Origin: Micromonospora sp. WMMA1363
GTDB lineage: Bacteria > Actinomycetota > Actinomycetes > Mycobacteriales > Micromonosporaceae
Assembly (NCBI RefSeq): GCF_030345795.1
Contig: NZ_JAUALB010000004.1
Span: 79,716-143,715 of the forward strand
Direction of reading: 5' to 3'
DNA: 64,000 bases
The notes beneath the pieces were generated by a model. The model did not search any database. It saw only the letters and a program-made list of their open reading frames with translations, and was not told the DNA's origin. Position 1 is the stretch's first letter. Each line of letters opens with the position of its first letter. Both the position numbers and the translations under genes were made by a program. This document shows positions 17,480 to 26,266 of this stretch, one piece after another.

Positions 17480-17921
17480 GAGACGGGGTTCCTTGCACCG
17501 TGGTGACCATCTCCATCCCGTCCCCCACATCAGCCTGCGTGCGCGCATCCCTGATCGCCTCCCCCACGGGCCATTCCCGAACGCGCCACGGCCACGCCCG
17601 CCCCGACCCCCCACCGAACGAAGGCCATAACGGAGGAACCCGGAACGTCCGGACGCTGCAAAGGGTTACGGGGTGCTGGCCTACCGGTCGGACAGCCGAA
17701 CAAGCCACCGGATATGACACGGGCTGGCCGGGGTGGAGTTGGTCTACCCTGTAGGTGGCCGACTACGCCGGCCGGACTCCGAGCCCTGCACCGCGCGCCC
17801 ACGCCGCGCACCCGGGGCGCCGAGGACAAGGGTCACCGACTCGCGTGTCCAAGATCCTCTGCCCGCTCTTGGTCGACGCCACGGCGGGATCGCGTGGGGA
17901 TCCTGCTGAAGGGGACCGACC
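17480..17921. other. intergenic region with candidate promoter
   Basis: No gene is seen here. TTGGTC and TACCCT near 17740-17755, and a GAAGGGGACC site before ATG 17922, are the only signals for the following gene. Confidence 0.35.
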
Positions 17922-19254
17922 ATGACGCAGGACAAGGCCCGCAAGAAGGCCATCCGCGAGCGCGCCAGCACGACCGGGGAGAGCTACACCGCCGCCGCTC
18001 GGGCCCTCGCCCAGCCGCAGACCCACATGTTCCGGCCCAACCGGCACACCTACCTCGGCGACCCCGCCTACCGGGGGTGGAAGGGCAGTCAGCCGACGTG
18101 CACGGTCCGGGGCTGTCGGCAGGAAGCGCAGCACCCGGCGCACTGGATCGGCGGGACGGTGCCCCCGATCCAGTGGATGGGTACCGCCGCGCCGGCGATG
18201 CTGTCGACCTTCCGCGAGGGCGTCGACGGGCCGCGGGTCGTGCAGGTGCTCGACTCGGCGACGGGGGCGGTGCTGGCGTCGACGAGCGTGTCGTGGCGGC
18301 CGGCGGAGGACCTGGTCGCGGAGTACGAGGCGGCTGGGCTGCTCGCCAGGATCGGTGACCGGGTACGGGCGGGGCTGGGCCGCCCTGACCTGGTGGCGCA
18401 CCGGATCGGCTACGAGGGCCGCCTGGAGTGGCAGGAGTGGCCTGACGGGAGCTGGCGCACCTCGGCCTGGCCGATGACCCGCCGGCATCTGGTCACCGCT
18501 GCGCCGTTGGGCCCGCACACCAGAGACCTGGCCGCCATCACCGTCCGGGAGTACCCCGGCGGGCAGGTGGTTGTCAACGACATCGTGGACCCGGTCGCCC
18601 CGGAGGACACGCGCGCGCTGAATACGGCGCTTGACCGCCTCGGGTACACCGTGGCGACCACTGGGTGGGTCGACCTGCCCGGCGGGATCCGATACGCGGC
18701 AGCACGGCCCGGTCACCTCGCCGAGCGGGACTGGTGGACCCTCGCCCGGGTGCGGATCGTGCGGGAGACCACCGTGGGCGCGGTCGACCCGATGGTGGAC
18801 CGCACCTTCCGCGTCGGCGAGGAGCTGACGATGAACCAGCGCGGCCGGGCCGGTGACGAGGTGCTGCGGGACTGCTGGTGGTCGTCGACCGACATCGACG
18901 GCGCGCACATCATCGACGCCGACTGCTCCGAGGTCATCGAGATCCTGGAGGACATCCCCCCCGACCTGGGCCGCCGCCGAGCTGACCGCCGAGCAGATCA
19001 CCCACCTCCTCGCCCCGCACCACCCCGGCGCGGCCGAGGCCGCCGCGGCGTGGATCGCCGCCGGCCTGCACGTCTCCCACACCCACGACGCCCTGGCCAT
19101 CCGCACCCCCAGCCCCGAGTACCGGAAGATTGGGCAGGTGCCCCGCGACTACTGGAACGGCAACCGGTTCACCAAGCCATACGAGGTGGTGGTCGACCCG
19201 GAGCGCAGCTGGCTCAACCGCAAGCTCGACGCCCTGCCCCTGGATCCGACCTGA
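17922..19254 (+). pseudogene. hypothetical protein, single-base frameshift near 18968
   Basis: The first 350 residues (MTQDKARKKAIRERASTTGE onward) run in one frame to EILEDIPPDLG. The natural continuation AAELTAEQITHLLAPHHPG through LNRKLDALPLDPT lies in the +1 frame and ends at 19254. The junction CTGGGCCGCC reads through if one G or C is removed, so one extra base is present. The whole would be about 443 aa. It has no recognisable catalytic motif and resembles uncharacterised actinobacterial element proteins. Sequencing error or true mutation cannot be told apart here. Confidence 0.6.
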
Positions 19255-19410
19255 CCTTGCTGTCATCTCAGGGCCGCCGCCGGATGAGTAAGTCGTCCTC
19301 GGTGCGAACGGAGGGGTAGCGGGCGAAGCCCCGGTAGCGTGCCGTCCGATCAATCGGCGGGAGGGGCGAGGCGCCGTGGATGGCGCATCGTTGCCGGCCC
19401 CGCGGCCTAA

Positions 19411-20790
19411 TACTGCAACGGCGGGTCGTGACTTATGGCGGTTTGAGTCGTTTGCGGTAGTGGGCGGCTCGGGCTTGTTCCTGGCGGCGACGGCGGAAGT
19501 CGGACCAGCGCAGGATGTGGTCGGCTCGACGGCGGGTGGTCAGGACGAGGTGGGCGAACAGGCGGCGGATTTCGTTGCTGCTCAGCGGGATCTGGCTGCG
19601 CTCGTTTGCGGTGGTGCCCCCTTTGCGGCTTCGAGGGCGCGGGTGACGACGAGGAACGCGGCGGCGGCCATCGCGAGGGTGATGTGGGCGTACCAGGCGT
19701 CGTAGCGGCGGACCTGGTACTGGTCCAGGCCGACCTCGTTCTTCGCGGTCTGGAACGATTCCTCCACCGACCAACGGCTACCGGCGACCCGCACCAGGTC
19801 GCGTAGTCGGGTGCCGCGGGGGCCGAAGCAGACGTAGTAGGCGATGTCGCCGGGATCCGTGATCGAGCGTCGGGCCAGGACCCAGCCGCGGCGGCCGTGG
19901 GCAAAGGTGCGGCGGATCGGCAGCCGAGCCCAGTCGTAGCGGCGCGGCCCGTGCGCGCCGTCACCACACGACAGTCGTTGCCACGCGCCCGCACGCACCC
20001 TGCCGATCAGCTCGTCGACACCGGTGGTGGTGTGCAGCCCGGAGGGCACCCGATCGTCGCGTCGGGTGGCCATCACGTACGCGATGTCCCGATCCTCCAA
20101 CCAGCCCCGCAGGCCAGGGTTCTGCCCGTAGGCCTCATCGGCCGTGAACCACGAAAACGGCACCCCCGCGGTGACCGCCCGCTCCAGCATGGCCTGCGCC
20201 TGCTGCGGCTTGGTCGCGAACCCGACGGCGTCCGGGATCGCCGAGCGCCGGCACCGGTCCCGATCACCGGTCCACGACTTCGGCAGGTACAACTCCCGAT
20301 CGATCAACGCCCGACCCCGCGGCGTGGCGTAGCACAGGAACGTGCCGATCTGGCAGTTCTCGGTCTTGCCCGCCGTACCCGAATACTGCCGTTGGACCCC
20401 CGCCGACGCACGGCCCTTCTTGACGAACCCCGTCTCGTCAGCGATGAGCACCCCGGCCGCATCGCCGATCTGGTCCACCACGTAATCGCGCACGTCATCG
20501 CGGACCGCGTCCCGGTCCCACGCCGCGCTGCACAGCATGCCCTGCAACCCGTCCGGCGACACATGCCCAGCCTGCTCCGCGAGGGTCCAGCCGTTACGCC
20601 GCTCCAACGGTGCCAGTAGCCCCCGCACATACGCCCATGCCCGCCGCCGCGGCTCCACCCGCTCAAACCGATGCGCGAACCGGAAGAACAACTCCTCCAA
20701 CCCGGCATCCCACGACCCGACCACCCGCGCATCCACCACAACCAACCAACGAATGATCAGCACCCGAAGCTACGACCCGCCGTTGCAGTA
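19411..20790 (-). mobile_element. complete IS701-family insertion sequence, 4-bp target duplication
   Basis: The terminal inverted repeats TACTGCAACGGCGGGTCGT (19411-19429) and its reverse complement (20772-20790) are 19 bp and perfect. The flanks carry CTAA on both sides (19407-19410 and 20791-20794), matching the 4-bp YTAR duplications known for IS701. The element is 1380 bp long. Confidence 0.92.
19433..20763 (-). CDS. IS701-family transposase, split over two frames
   Basis: The first frame starts at 20763 (MLIIRWLVVVDARVVG) and carries the DDE-type core with LIADETGFVKKG, WFTADEAYGQNPGLRGWL and SRWSVEESFQTAKNEVGLD. It ends early at 19582 after LEAAKGAPPQTSAARSR. The usual family C-terminus (RSQIPLSSNEIRRLF through HYRKRLKPP) lies in the -1 frame ending at 19433. 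The overlap contains A-AAG-GGG in phase, a canonical -1 slippery heptamer. Alternatively one G has been lost from a six-G run. Confidence 0.85.
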
Positions 20791-20828
20791 CTAAGTGGTC
20801 ACAGGCAAGGGTTAGAGGAAAGTCGGAG

Positions 20829-20852
20829 CCCTGGCCCCAAATGGGGCCAGGG
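20829..20852. terminator. 10-bp stem hairpin
   Basis: CCCTGGCCCC (20829-20838), loop AAAT, GGGGCCAGGG (20843-20852). It lies just outside the IS701 element. The interval 20795-21040 is otherwise without genes. Confidence 0.55.
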
Positions 20853-21018
20853 AAAGAACGTCCGAAAATCGGTGCAGGTTGCACGACCCGCATCGCCGCA
20901 ACAGAGCACAGTGCCAGAACACACCGGAAAATCAGCGGCGAGAGCGCCACCGTAGCGTAGAGGGCGTTGATGGTCAGCAGGGACAGCGATCCTGATGGCA
21001 GGAAAACCAGCGATAGCG

Positions 21019-21036
21019 GTGATGCCGGCGGCATCA
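21019..21036. repeat. dispersed palindrome copy
   Basis: GTGATGCCGGCGGCATCA, just upstream of the integrase-like remnant. Confidence 0.85.
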
Positions 21037-21044
21037 GTCGAGTT

Positions 21045-21180
21045 GCGCCGTGAGCCCATACACCGCCTGTTGTGCGCTGCGGTCGTAGGTGTGGCGGAGG
21101 TATCGGCCGCCGGTGCCGGTGGGGTGGCCGAGGACCTGGTCGACGACCGGGCGGGGCGCGCCGGCAGTCTCGGCCGGTAG
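21045..21180 (-). pseudogene. duplicated fragment of the tyrosine recombinase 3' end
   Basis: About 130 bp here are nearly identical to the 3' part of the recombinase gene at 21785-21920 (shared run GAGCCCATACACCGCCTGTT and neighbouring sequence, with scattered substitutions). It encodes only the region around the catalytic Tyr and is not a complete gene. This implies a past duplication, a second degenerate integrase copy, or a recombination scar. Confidence 0.7.
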
Positions 21181-21205
21181 CCGGTCGTGAGCCGGTCCCC
21201 CGCCG

Positions 21206-21247
21206 GTAGGCAATAGACCAGATCAGCACGCTTGGTCTACTGCCTAC
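21206..21247. terminator. 15-bp inverted repeat, terminator or recombination site
   Basis: GTAGGCAATAGACCA (21206-21220) and TGGTCTACTGCCTAC (21233-21247) pair with one mismatch (G-U in RNA) across 12 nt. It lies 43 bp past the DUF805 stop on the minus strand. Because it lies between the integrase gene and its duplicated fragment, an attachment-site role is also possible. Confidence 0.45.
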
Positions 21248-21289
21248 GTCAGGTGCGTGGCGTATTCCGGTCGGCCCCCGCTGAGATCG

Positions 21290-21685
21290 TCAGGTGGCCG
21301 CGCCGGGTGCGACGTGGTCCTGCGGGTCGGGACCGAAGCGGTTTGGACCGGTGGTGCCGTCCTGCACGAAGAACACCAGCAGGACAATCGCACCGATAAG
21401 CGGGACCAGCCCGATCAGAACCAACCAGCCGGAACGGTCGGTGTCGTGCAGGCGTCGCACGGCGACCGCCAGCGACGGCAGCCAGAGCGCCAGGGTGGCG
21501 ATCAGGTTGAAGAGGCCAGTGGACGCGCCCAGTTCGTCGGTGCCCAGCGCGATATCGAGGATCAAGGTCACGATGCCGACGAGGACCGAGAAGAGGAAGA
21601 ACCACCAGTACTCGGCGCGGCGGGCCCGCCCGCTGAACCCGATGTACTGGGAAAGAACCGAACGGACAGCAGCGGTAAAGGACAT
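21290..21685 (-). CDS. DUF805 small membrane protein
   Basis: A 131-aa protein. The N-terminal YIGFSGRARRAEYWWFFLF is the hallmark of DUF805 (YhaH-like) inner-membrane proteins. Three hydrophobic segments follow, with VRRLHDTDRSGW between the second and third and an acidic cytoplasmic tail. The function of the family is unknown; the protein is membrane-located. It lies just downstream of the recombinase gene on the same strand but is probably a separate cargo gene. Confidence 0.85.
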   Translation of the reverse strand: MSFTAAVRSVLSQYIGFSGRARRAEYWWFFLFSVLVGIVTLILDIALGTDELGASTGLFNLIATLALWLPSLAVAVRRLHDTDRSGWLVLIGLVPLIGAIVLLVFFVQDGTTGPNRFGPDPQDHVAPGAAT

Positions 21686-21716
21686 AACGACTCCAGCGCC
21701 TCACTGTGAAGTGGTC

Positions 21717-22994
21717 TCAATTCGCTGGTGGATCATGGCACGGCGGCGCAACCTCGGCGGTATCGGCCGGGTGTAGCTGTGCGGCGAGCCCATACACCGC
21801 CTGTTGTGCGCTGCCGTCGAAGGTGTGGCGGACGTATCGGCCGCCGGTGCCGGTGGAGTGGCCGAGGACCCGGTCGACGACCGGGCGGGGCACGCCGGCG
21901 GCCTCGGCGGTGGTGGCGAACCCGGCGCGCAGGCTGTGGCCGGCGAGCTGGTCGACGATCTCGGGTCTCTGGCCGGAGGCGGTGGCGGTGGTTTTCACGA
22001 CGCGGGCGACGTGCCGGTCGGTGAGCGCGGTGGCGCGGAACCGGGCGCCGGCGGTGATCCCTGACAGCAGCGGCACGGCACCGGTGCGGGCCCGGCCGGG
22101 GCGGTGCAGGTGCGGGCGGCGGCCGGTGGCGTCGAGCCAGGCGAGGGTGGCGCGGACCGGGCACAGCCAGGCCACCTGCGGTGGCGCCTCGGGCAGGTCG
22201 ACGCGCCGCCCGCCACCGGTCTGGTCGGCTTTCGATCGGGCGACGAGCAGCCGTAGGCCCTCGGGGCGTAGCTCCAGGTGGTCGACGGGCAGCCCGGCCA
22301 ACTCCTCGCGGCGCAGCGCGGCGGCGAACCCGACGGTGAGCAGGCAGCGGTCGCGGATCGCGGCGAGGTGCGCCCGGCGCTGCGGCAGGTGCGTGGTCGG
22401 GTCGGGTGTGTCGGTGGGCAGGGTGGCGAGCATCGCGGCGAGCATGGGCAGTCCGATGGCGTCGACGCCTTCGGCCGGCCGCCCGCGTACCCGCCGTACG
22501 CCGTCGCGGATGCGTCGTAGTCGCGGGTCGTCGGTGGGTGGCAGCAGCCCGGCGTCGAGGTGCCGGTCGCGGATCGCGGCCAGCCGGCCGTCCATGGTGG
22601 AGGTGGCGAGGTGGTCGCGGCCCATCTGCGCGAGGTAGAGCGCAACCACCTCCACCGCGGCCGGCGGCCCGGCCTGGAAGCCGAACTCCGCGCACCAGTC
22701 GGCGAACGCCTTCCAGCCGGTGTCGTACTTGCGTCGTGTCGCGGTGGCACGGGACGCCTGCGCGTAGGTGGCGACGTCGGCGGCGAGGTCACGCAGCCGG
22801 GCCAGGTCCGCTCCGGGCCGGGGCCGGTGCGCGGCCAGCCACCGGTCGACGTCGAGGCGAGCCGGACCGGTCGCCGGCACGCCGGTGTCGGCCGTGGGTG
22901 GGGCGAGCACGTCGCCGTGCAGCACCGGCGGCTGCCCTGCCGGCGGGGTGCGGGGCGCCGGTGCTCCGGTGGCCGCGGTGGTGGGGCCGGTCAT
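21717..22994 (-). CDS. int: tyrosine recombinase/integrase
   Basis: A 425-aa protein. The N-terminal core-binding (SAM-like) domain spans about residues 70-180. The catalytic residues are visible: Arg in ALRREEL (about 228), Lys in RSKADQ (255), His-x-x-Arg in GHSLRAG (353/356), His in LGHST (379) and Tyr in GRYVRH (387). Its start overlaps the stop of the upstream AbrB-PIN-like gene by ATGA, so the two are coupled. It probably integrates the element or shuffles a cassette. The first 50 residues are Pro/Ala-rich. Confidence 0.92.
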   Translation of the reverse strand: MTGPTTAATGAPAPRTPPAGQPPVLHGDVLAPPTADTGVPATGPARLDVDRWLAAHRPRPGADLARLRDLAADVATYAQASRATATRRKYDTGWKAFADWCAEFGFQAGPPAAVEVVALYLAQMGRDHLATSTMDGRLAAIRDRHLDAGLLPPTDDPRLRRIRDGVRRVRGRPAEGVDAIGLPMLAAMLATLPTDTPDPTTHLPQRRAHLAAIRDRCLLTVGFAAALRREELAGLPVDHLELRPEGLRLLVARSKADQTGGGRRVDLPEAPPQVAWLCPVRATLAWLDATGRRPHLHRPGRARTGAVPLLSGITAGARFRATALTDRHVARVVKTTATASGQRPEIVDQLAGHSLRAGFATTAEAAGVPRPVVDRVLGHSTGTGGRYVRHTFDGSAQQAVYGLAAQLHPADTAEVAPPCHDPPAN

Positions 22995-23800
22995 ACCGGC
23001 GTGGGCGTAGGCGTGGCCGGGTCGGCGACGGCCGGGACCAGGTCGCGGTGGTCCACCACCGTGACCGGTACCGCGTCGGGTACCTCACGGCGGGGGCGGC
23101 CGAGTAGCGCCGGAACGCCGTGGTGGGCGGCGAGCGCCAGCACCGACCGTTCGGCGAGGGACAGCCCGGGGTTGGCCTGGTCCAGGTCGTACTCCAGCGC
23201 GCGCACCGGCCCCCATTCCGTGTGTTCGAGGGCCGCGATCCGCACGCCGAGCGCCGTGAGTGTGTCCATCATCTGTTCGTAGGGGTCACACCAGGCGGAC
23301 TCGGTGCAACCCGCCACGTCCGAGGTCGTGGTGAGCCCGGCGGCGAGCAGGAGCCGGAACAGGTCGTGCTGGACCGCCTCGGTGATGACGAGCCGGGGCA
23401 GCAGCGGGGCCAGGGCCGAGCGGCCCGCCGCCGCGCCGCCGTCGAGGACCGCGACGATCGGCGCGGCGTCGCAGATGATCGGCCCGTCGTCGGGCAGGTG
23501 CGCCGGGATGCCGGCCGCCGGTGCGGGCGTGGTCCGCCGGAGTGGGGCGAGTGTGGGCAGCAGCGGCCGGGCGACGGTGCGGGTGTCGGTGGGGATCGTG
23601 CCGAGGGTGGCGCGTACCCGGGCGAGGGCGGCGCTGGGCGTGGCCACCACCAGTTCCCCCGGGTGGTCTCCGCGCAGCACCACGACCGGTCCCGGGGTGA
23701 TGCCGGCGGCATCAGCCAGGGGCGCGGGCAGCGTGACCCGGCGCCGACCATCCATGGTGGATGGCCGGGCGATGGTGCCGATACCGGTCTCCAGGATCAT
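22991..23800 (-). CDS. AbrB/SpoVT-like domain fused to a PIN-like domain
   Basis: A 269-aa protein from ATG 23800. Residues about 8-55 (IARPSTMDGRRRVTLPAPLA and PGPVVVLRGD) match the AbrB/MazE swapped-hairpin DNA-binding fold. Residues about 108-265 begin PIICDAAPIVAVLDGG and include ITEAVQHDL and LSLAERSVLALAAHHGVPAL, with acidic positions as in PIN-type nucleases. The C-terminal catalytic Asp cluster is not obvious, so activity is uncertain. AbrB and PIN usually occur as separate antitoxin and toxin. Here they are one polypeptide coupled to the recombinase. A palindrome copy encodes ADAAGI inside the AbrB domain. Confidence 0.6.
   Translation of the reverse strand: MILETGIGTIARPSTMDGRRRVTLPAPLADAAGITPGPVVVLRGDHPGELVVATPSAALARVRATLGTIPTDTRTVARPLLPTLAPLRRTTPAPAAGIPAHLPDDGPIICDAAPIVAVLDGGAAAGRSALAPLLPRLVITEAVQHDLFRLLLAAGLTTTSDVAGCTESAWCDPYEQMMDTLTALGVRIAALEHTEWGPVRALEYDLDQANPGLSLAERSVLALAAHHGVPALLGRPRREVPDAVPVTVVDHRDLVPAVADPATPTPTPV
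23697..23714. repeat. dispersed palindrome copy inside the AbrB-like domain
   Basis: GTGATGCCGGCGGCATCA. In frame on the minus strand it encodes ADAAGIT at a position where AbrB proteins vary. Confidence 0.75.
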
Positions 23801-24546
23801 TGACGCGTACCTCTCTGAGTACCGTGCCGGGCGGGGCGGCCCGTCCGGGTCGACCGCCGCGGTCATCGTCGGCTGGCCGCCCGACCGGTCCATGGTGGTC
23901 AGCAGTCGCATCCGGGGGTACGGTGAGCGATGGGGGACTTTGGCGAGGATAGCCCACACCAACCAGGACGTGGGTAACCATGACACCGTGCCCCCATACC
24001 CACAGCTTTCCCACGTCACTGATCTCCCCCCACACCAGGGCCAGCCACCCAGTGCTACTGGACAGCCCCCGCTCTGGCAGTCTGCCCGCGCTTTGTGGAC
24101 AGGGGATCGTCGACAGGCAGGGGTAGGTGTCACGATCGCCCCCGGCCCAGACCACTCCCCCGCTCCCCGGAGCCGCCCGCGTGAACCCTGTGTCGGGGCG
24201 GGATCCACAGGTGCGGGCGAGGCCCTACCGGCGATTAAGGTCCGGGAATGTTCCCTTCCCGGACCTAACTCCGCCGCCGGCCGGGGCCCTGTGAACGGCC
24301 TTCCTGTCTGGCAGACGACACTGGTGTCGGCTGCCAAACGAAGCAAGGCACTGCCAATGGATCTGAGGCATCAGGCTCCCCGCCGGGCGGGTCCGAGCCT
24401 GTGACCAGCGGCAGCTCGACGCGAAGCGCGGCGGTTTGCCTCAACTTGACTGGCAGAACACGCACCCGGTGCCTGCCAGTCAAGTTGAGGCACCGCAGGT
24501 CAGCGCATTTGGCGTGCCTCAGGTCAACTGGCAGACGACAACTGGC
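23801..24546. other. gene-free region with hairpins and repeats
   Basis: No convincing gene is seen. A 10-bp stem GGTCCGGGAA/TTCCCGGACC (24239-24248 and 24256-24265) and the repeats at 24437-24535 are the main structures. TGGCAGACGACA-CTGG also occurs twice in direct orientation (near 24310 and 24529), suggesting ends of a decayed element. Confidence 0.5.
24437..24533. repeat. 20-bp inverted repeat with a third partial copy
   Basis: Left arm TGCCTCAACTTGACTGGCAG (24437-24456) and its exact reverse complement (24473-24492) flank 16 nt. A diverged direct copy TGCCTCAGGTCAACTGGCAG follows at 24514-24533. This may be the end of a lost transposon or a regulator-binding cluster. Confidence 0.6.
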
Positions 24547-24756
24547 TCAGTGCACCTGATGCGGCGCAGTGAAGTTGATGTTGCCGCCGCATGCGGTGGA
24601 GGCGGGTAGTCGTTCGTAGTCGCGGCGGTGCGGCGGCAGCGGTTGATCCAGGAGGATGGTGCGCTCGGCGCACCAGCGGCGGTGCAGTACGACGAATGTG
24701 TTGGCGATCTTGTCGGGGACCTTGACGCGCGTCGCTTGCGGCGCGGTGTCGGCCAT
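24547..24756 (-). pseudogene. IS5-type transposase remnant
   Basis: The fragment reads VVLHRRWCAERTILLDQ followed by RRDYERLPAS, which resembles the C-terminal RRWVVERT...RDYERLP motif of IS5-family transposases in degraded form. The catalytic core is missing. Confidence 0.5.
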
Positions 24757-24768
24757 CCTGTACGGGCG

Positions 24769-25365
24769 CTACTGACCGCCGGCCATCAGCTCCAGGCTCC
24801 TCTGTGCGTAAGCGGTGAGGACGGCCTCCGCCGCGGATTCCTCGGGCACGGACGAAGCATGGATCATGATCGTGACGGACACCATAGCCGGGCCCTTCAC
24901 CACTGTGAGTTGGTCTTGGCGAGAGGTGATCTCTCCCCCGAGCAGCTCGTTCGGACGACTGATCGGCTTGCCGAACAGGATCCAACCCCGGTCTCCCACG
25001 TTATCCAGCAGTCTTGCCGATTTTGGAAGCCCGATGTCCAGAGGCTCCGAGCGGTCGACCCGCGTGTGGACTGTGACCAGGATCACTGTCTGCTGGTCTG
25101 TGGTCACGGTGCCGGCGTGGCATCTGCGGTGGTCCTTACCGGCGGGCAGCGGCTCGAAGGCCTTGAATTTCGGAGGTACCCCGGCCAGCCGGATGGACCA
25201 GTTGTGGTCCAGTTGCTCGCAGAGGTCGTCTAGGAGGCGGTAGGCGGCCGCCGGAGTGACCGGTGCCGTCGGCGTAGCAGGTGGCGAGGACGAGACGTTC
25301 GCACACGCGGACAGAGTCAGCGCAAGGAGCGCAACAGCGACCCGGCGAGTGACAGTCGTGATCAC
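24769..25365 (-). CDS. predicted lipoprotein, unknown function
   Basis: A 198-aa protein from GTG 25365. The N-terminus has basic residues, then VAVALLALTLSAC, a signal peptide with lipobox LSAC (Cys about residue 18), and then a Ser/Pro/Thr-rich linker. The mature part has no recognised catalytic motif and two spaced cysteines (DDLCEQL, HRRCHAG) that could form a disulfide. It would be exported and membrane-anchored. Neighbours are a transposase remnant and the RiPP locus, so no operon link is evident. Confidence 0.75.
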   Translation of the reverse strand: MITTVTRRVAVALLALTLSACANVSSSPPATPTAPVTPAAAYRLLDDLCEQLDHNWSIRLAGVPPKFKAFEPLPAGKDHRRCHAGTVTTDQQTVILVTVHTRVDRSEPLDIGLPKSARLLDNVGDRGWILFGKPISRPNELLGGEITSRQDQLTVVKGPAMVSVTIMIHASSVPEESAAEAVLTAYAQRSLELMAGGQ

Positions 25366-25525
25366 AGGCGCGAGGATCCCACATCTGACCCGGCAGCATT
25401 GTCCCTCGCATCGCTCCACACGCGCGACGCGTCCCGGAAGCGTTGCGCGGTGGAGTGCGGCATCAACCGGCTGACCCGAAACCGCGCGGTGGCCACCCCG
25501 GTACGACAACTTCGTCGCGATCAAG

Positions 25526-26266
25526 CTAGGCCACGACGCCGGTGCGGCACAGGAGTGCGAGCTGGTGGAGGGTGAGTTCCTGTGTGTGGGCGGCTGCTTG
25601 GCTGCTGGTCCATTTGAGAACGGTGTCGGCTGGCAGCTCGTTCGGTGTGCCCGGGGCGGCGTCGTACCCGTCGGACGCCACAATCTTCTCGATCATCCGG
25701 GCGAGTTCGGTGGGTCCGCTGCCGTGATATCCGGTGCCGTATCCGGCGGCCTGCTTTTCGGGCAGGATGTGCAGGGTGCCTCGGTCGGTGCGGGCCCAGA
25801 CCATGTGGGCTTCGCGGTCGATGATGAGCGTGGTCAGGCGTTCGCCGTCGGGCAGCGCAAGTGGGGCGTAGGTGTGGTACTTCCAGTGCTCGTGCTTGCC
25901 GGTGACAGTTCGGTAGTGGTGTACGGCGACGGGCAGCCAGGTGATCGGGTCGCGGAACGTCTGCCAGCACACGCATCCGTCGCCGGCGATCGCAGACGGT
26001 GAATCGGGGTCGTCGTAGACGCAGGGATGCCACAGTTTGGGCGCGTCGTCTGGGGTGACGAGGGAGACGTGCAGGGCGTCGGGGGCGCATAGGGTGAGCC
26101 TGTCGCGCCATTCGGCCGCGTAGCGGCTGGCGGAGGCGTCGAGCTGCTGGGCGGCGTTGATGGCGCTGCCGGTGTGTCCCGGTGGCTCGATGTAGAGCAT
26201 GAAGTGCCAGTAGCCCCGCTCAGGGCTGTAGGTGAGATGCAGGTCCTGGTGGTGTTGGTAGGTCAT
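25526..26266 (-). CDS. conserved hypothetical protein downstream of RiPP genes
   Basis: A 246-aa protein from ATG 26266, beginning MTYQHHQDLHLTYSPERGYW. A Trp/Tyr/His-rich N-terminal half and a central DREAHMVWARTDRGTLHILP segment suggest a mixed alpha/beta domain. The C-terminus has KWTSSQAAAHTQELTLHQLA. It is not recognised. It starts inside the extended 3' end of the methyltransferase gene (47-bp overlap) and so is probably co-transcribed with the RiPP operon. Its involvement in the pathway is inference only. Confidence 0.6.
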   Translation of the reverse strand: MTYQHHQDLHLTYSPERGYWHFMLYIEPPGHTGSAINAAQQLDASASRYAAEWRDRLTLCAPDALHVSLVTPDDAPKLWHPCVYDDPDSPSAIAGDGCVCWQTFRDPITWLPVAVHHYRTVTGKHEHWKYHTYAPLALPDGERLTTLIIDREAHMVWARTDRGTLHILPEKQAAGYGTGYHGSGPTELARMIEKIVASDGYDAAPGTPNELPADTVLKWTSSQAAAHTQELTLHQLALLCRTGVVA

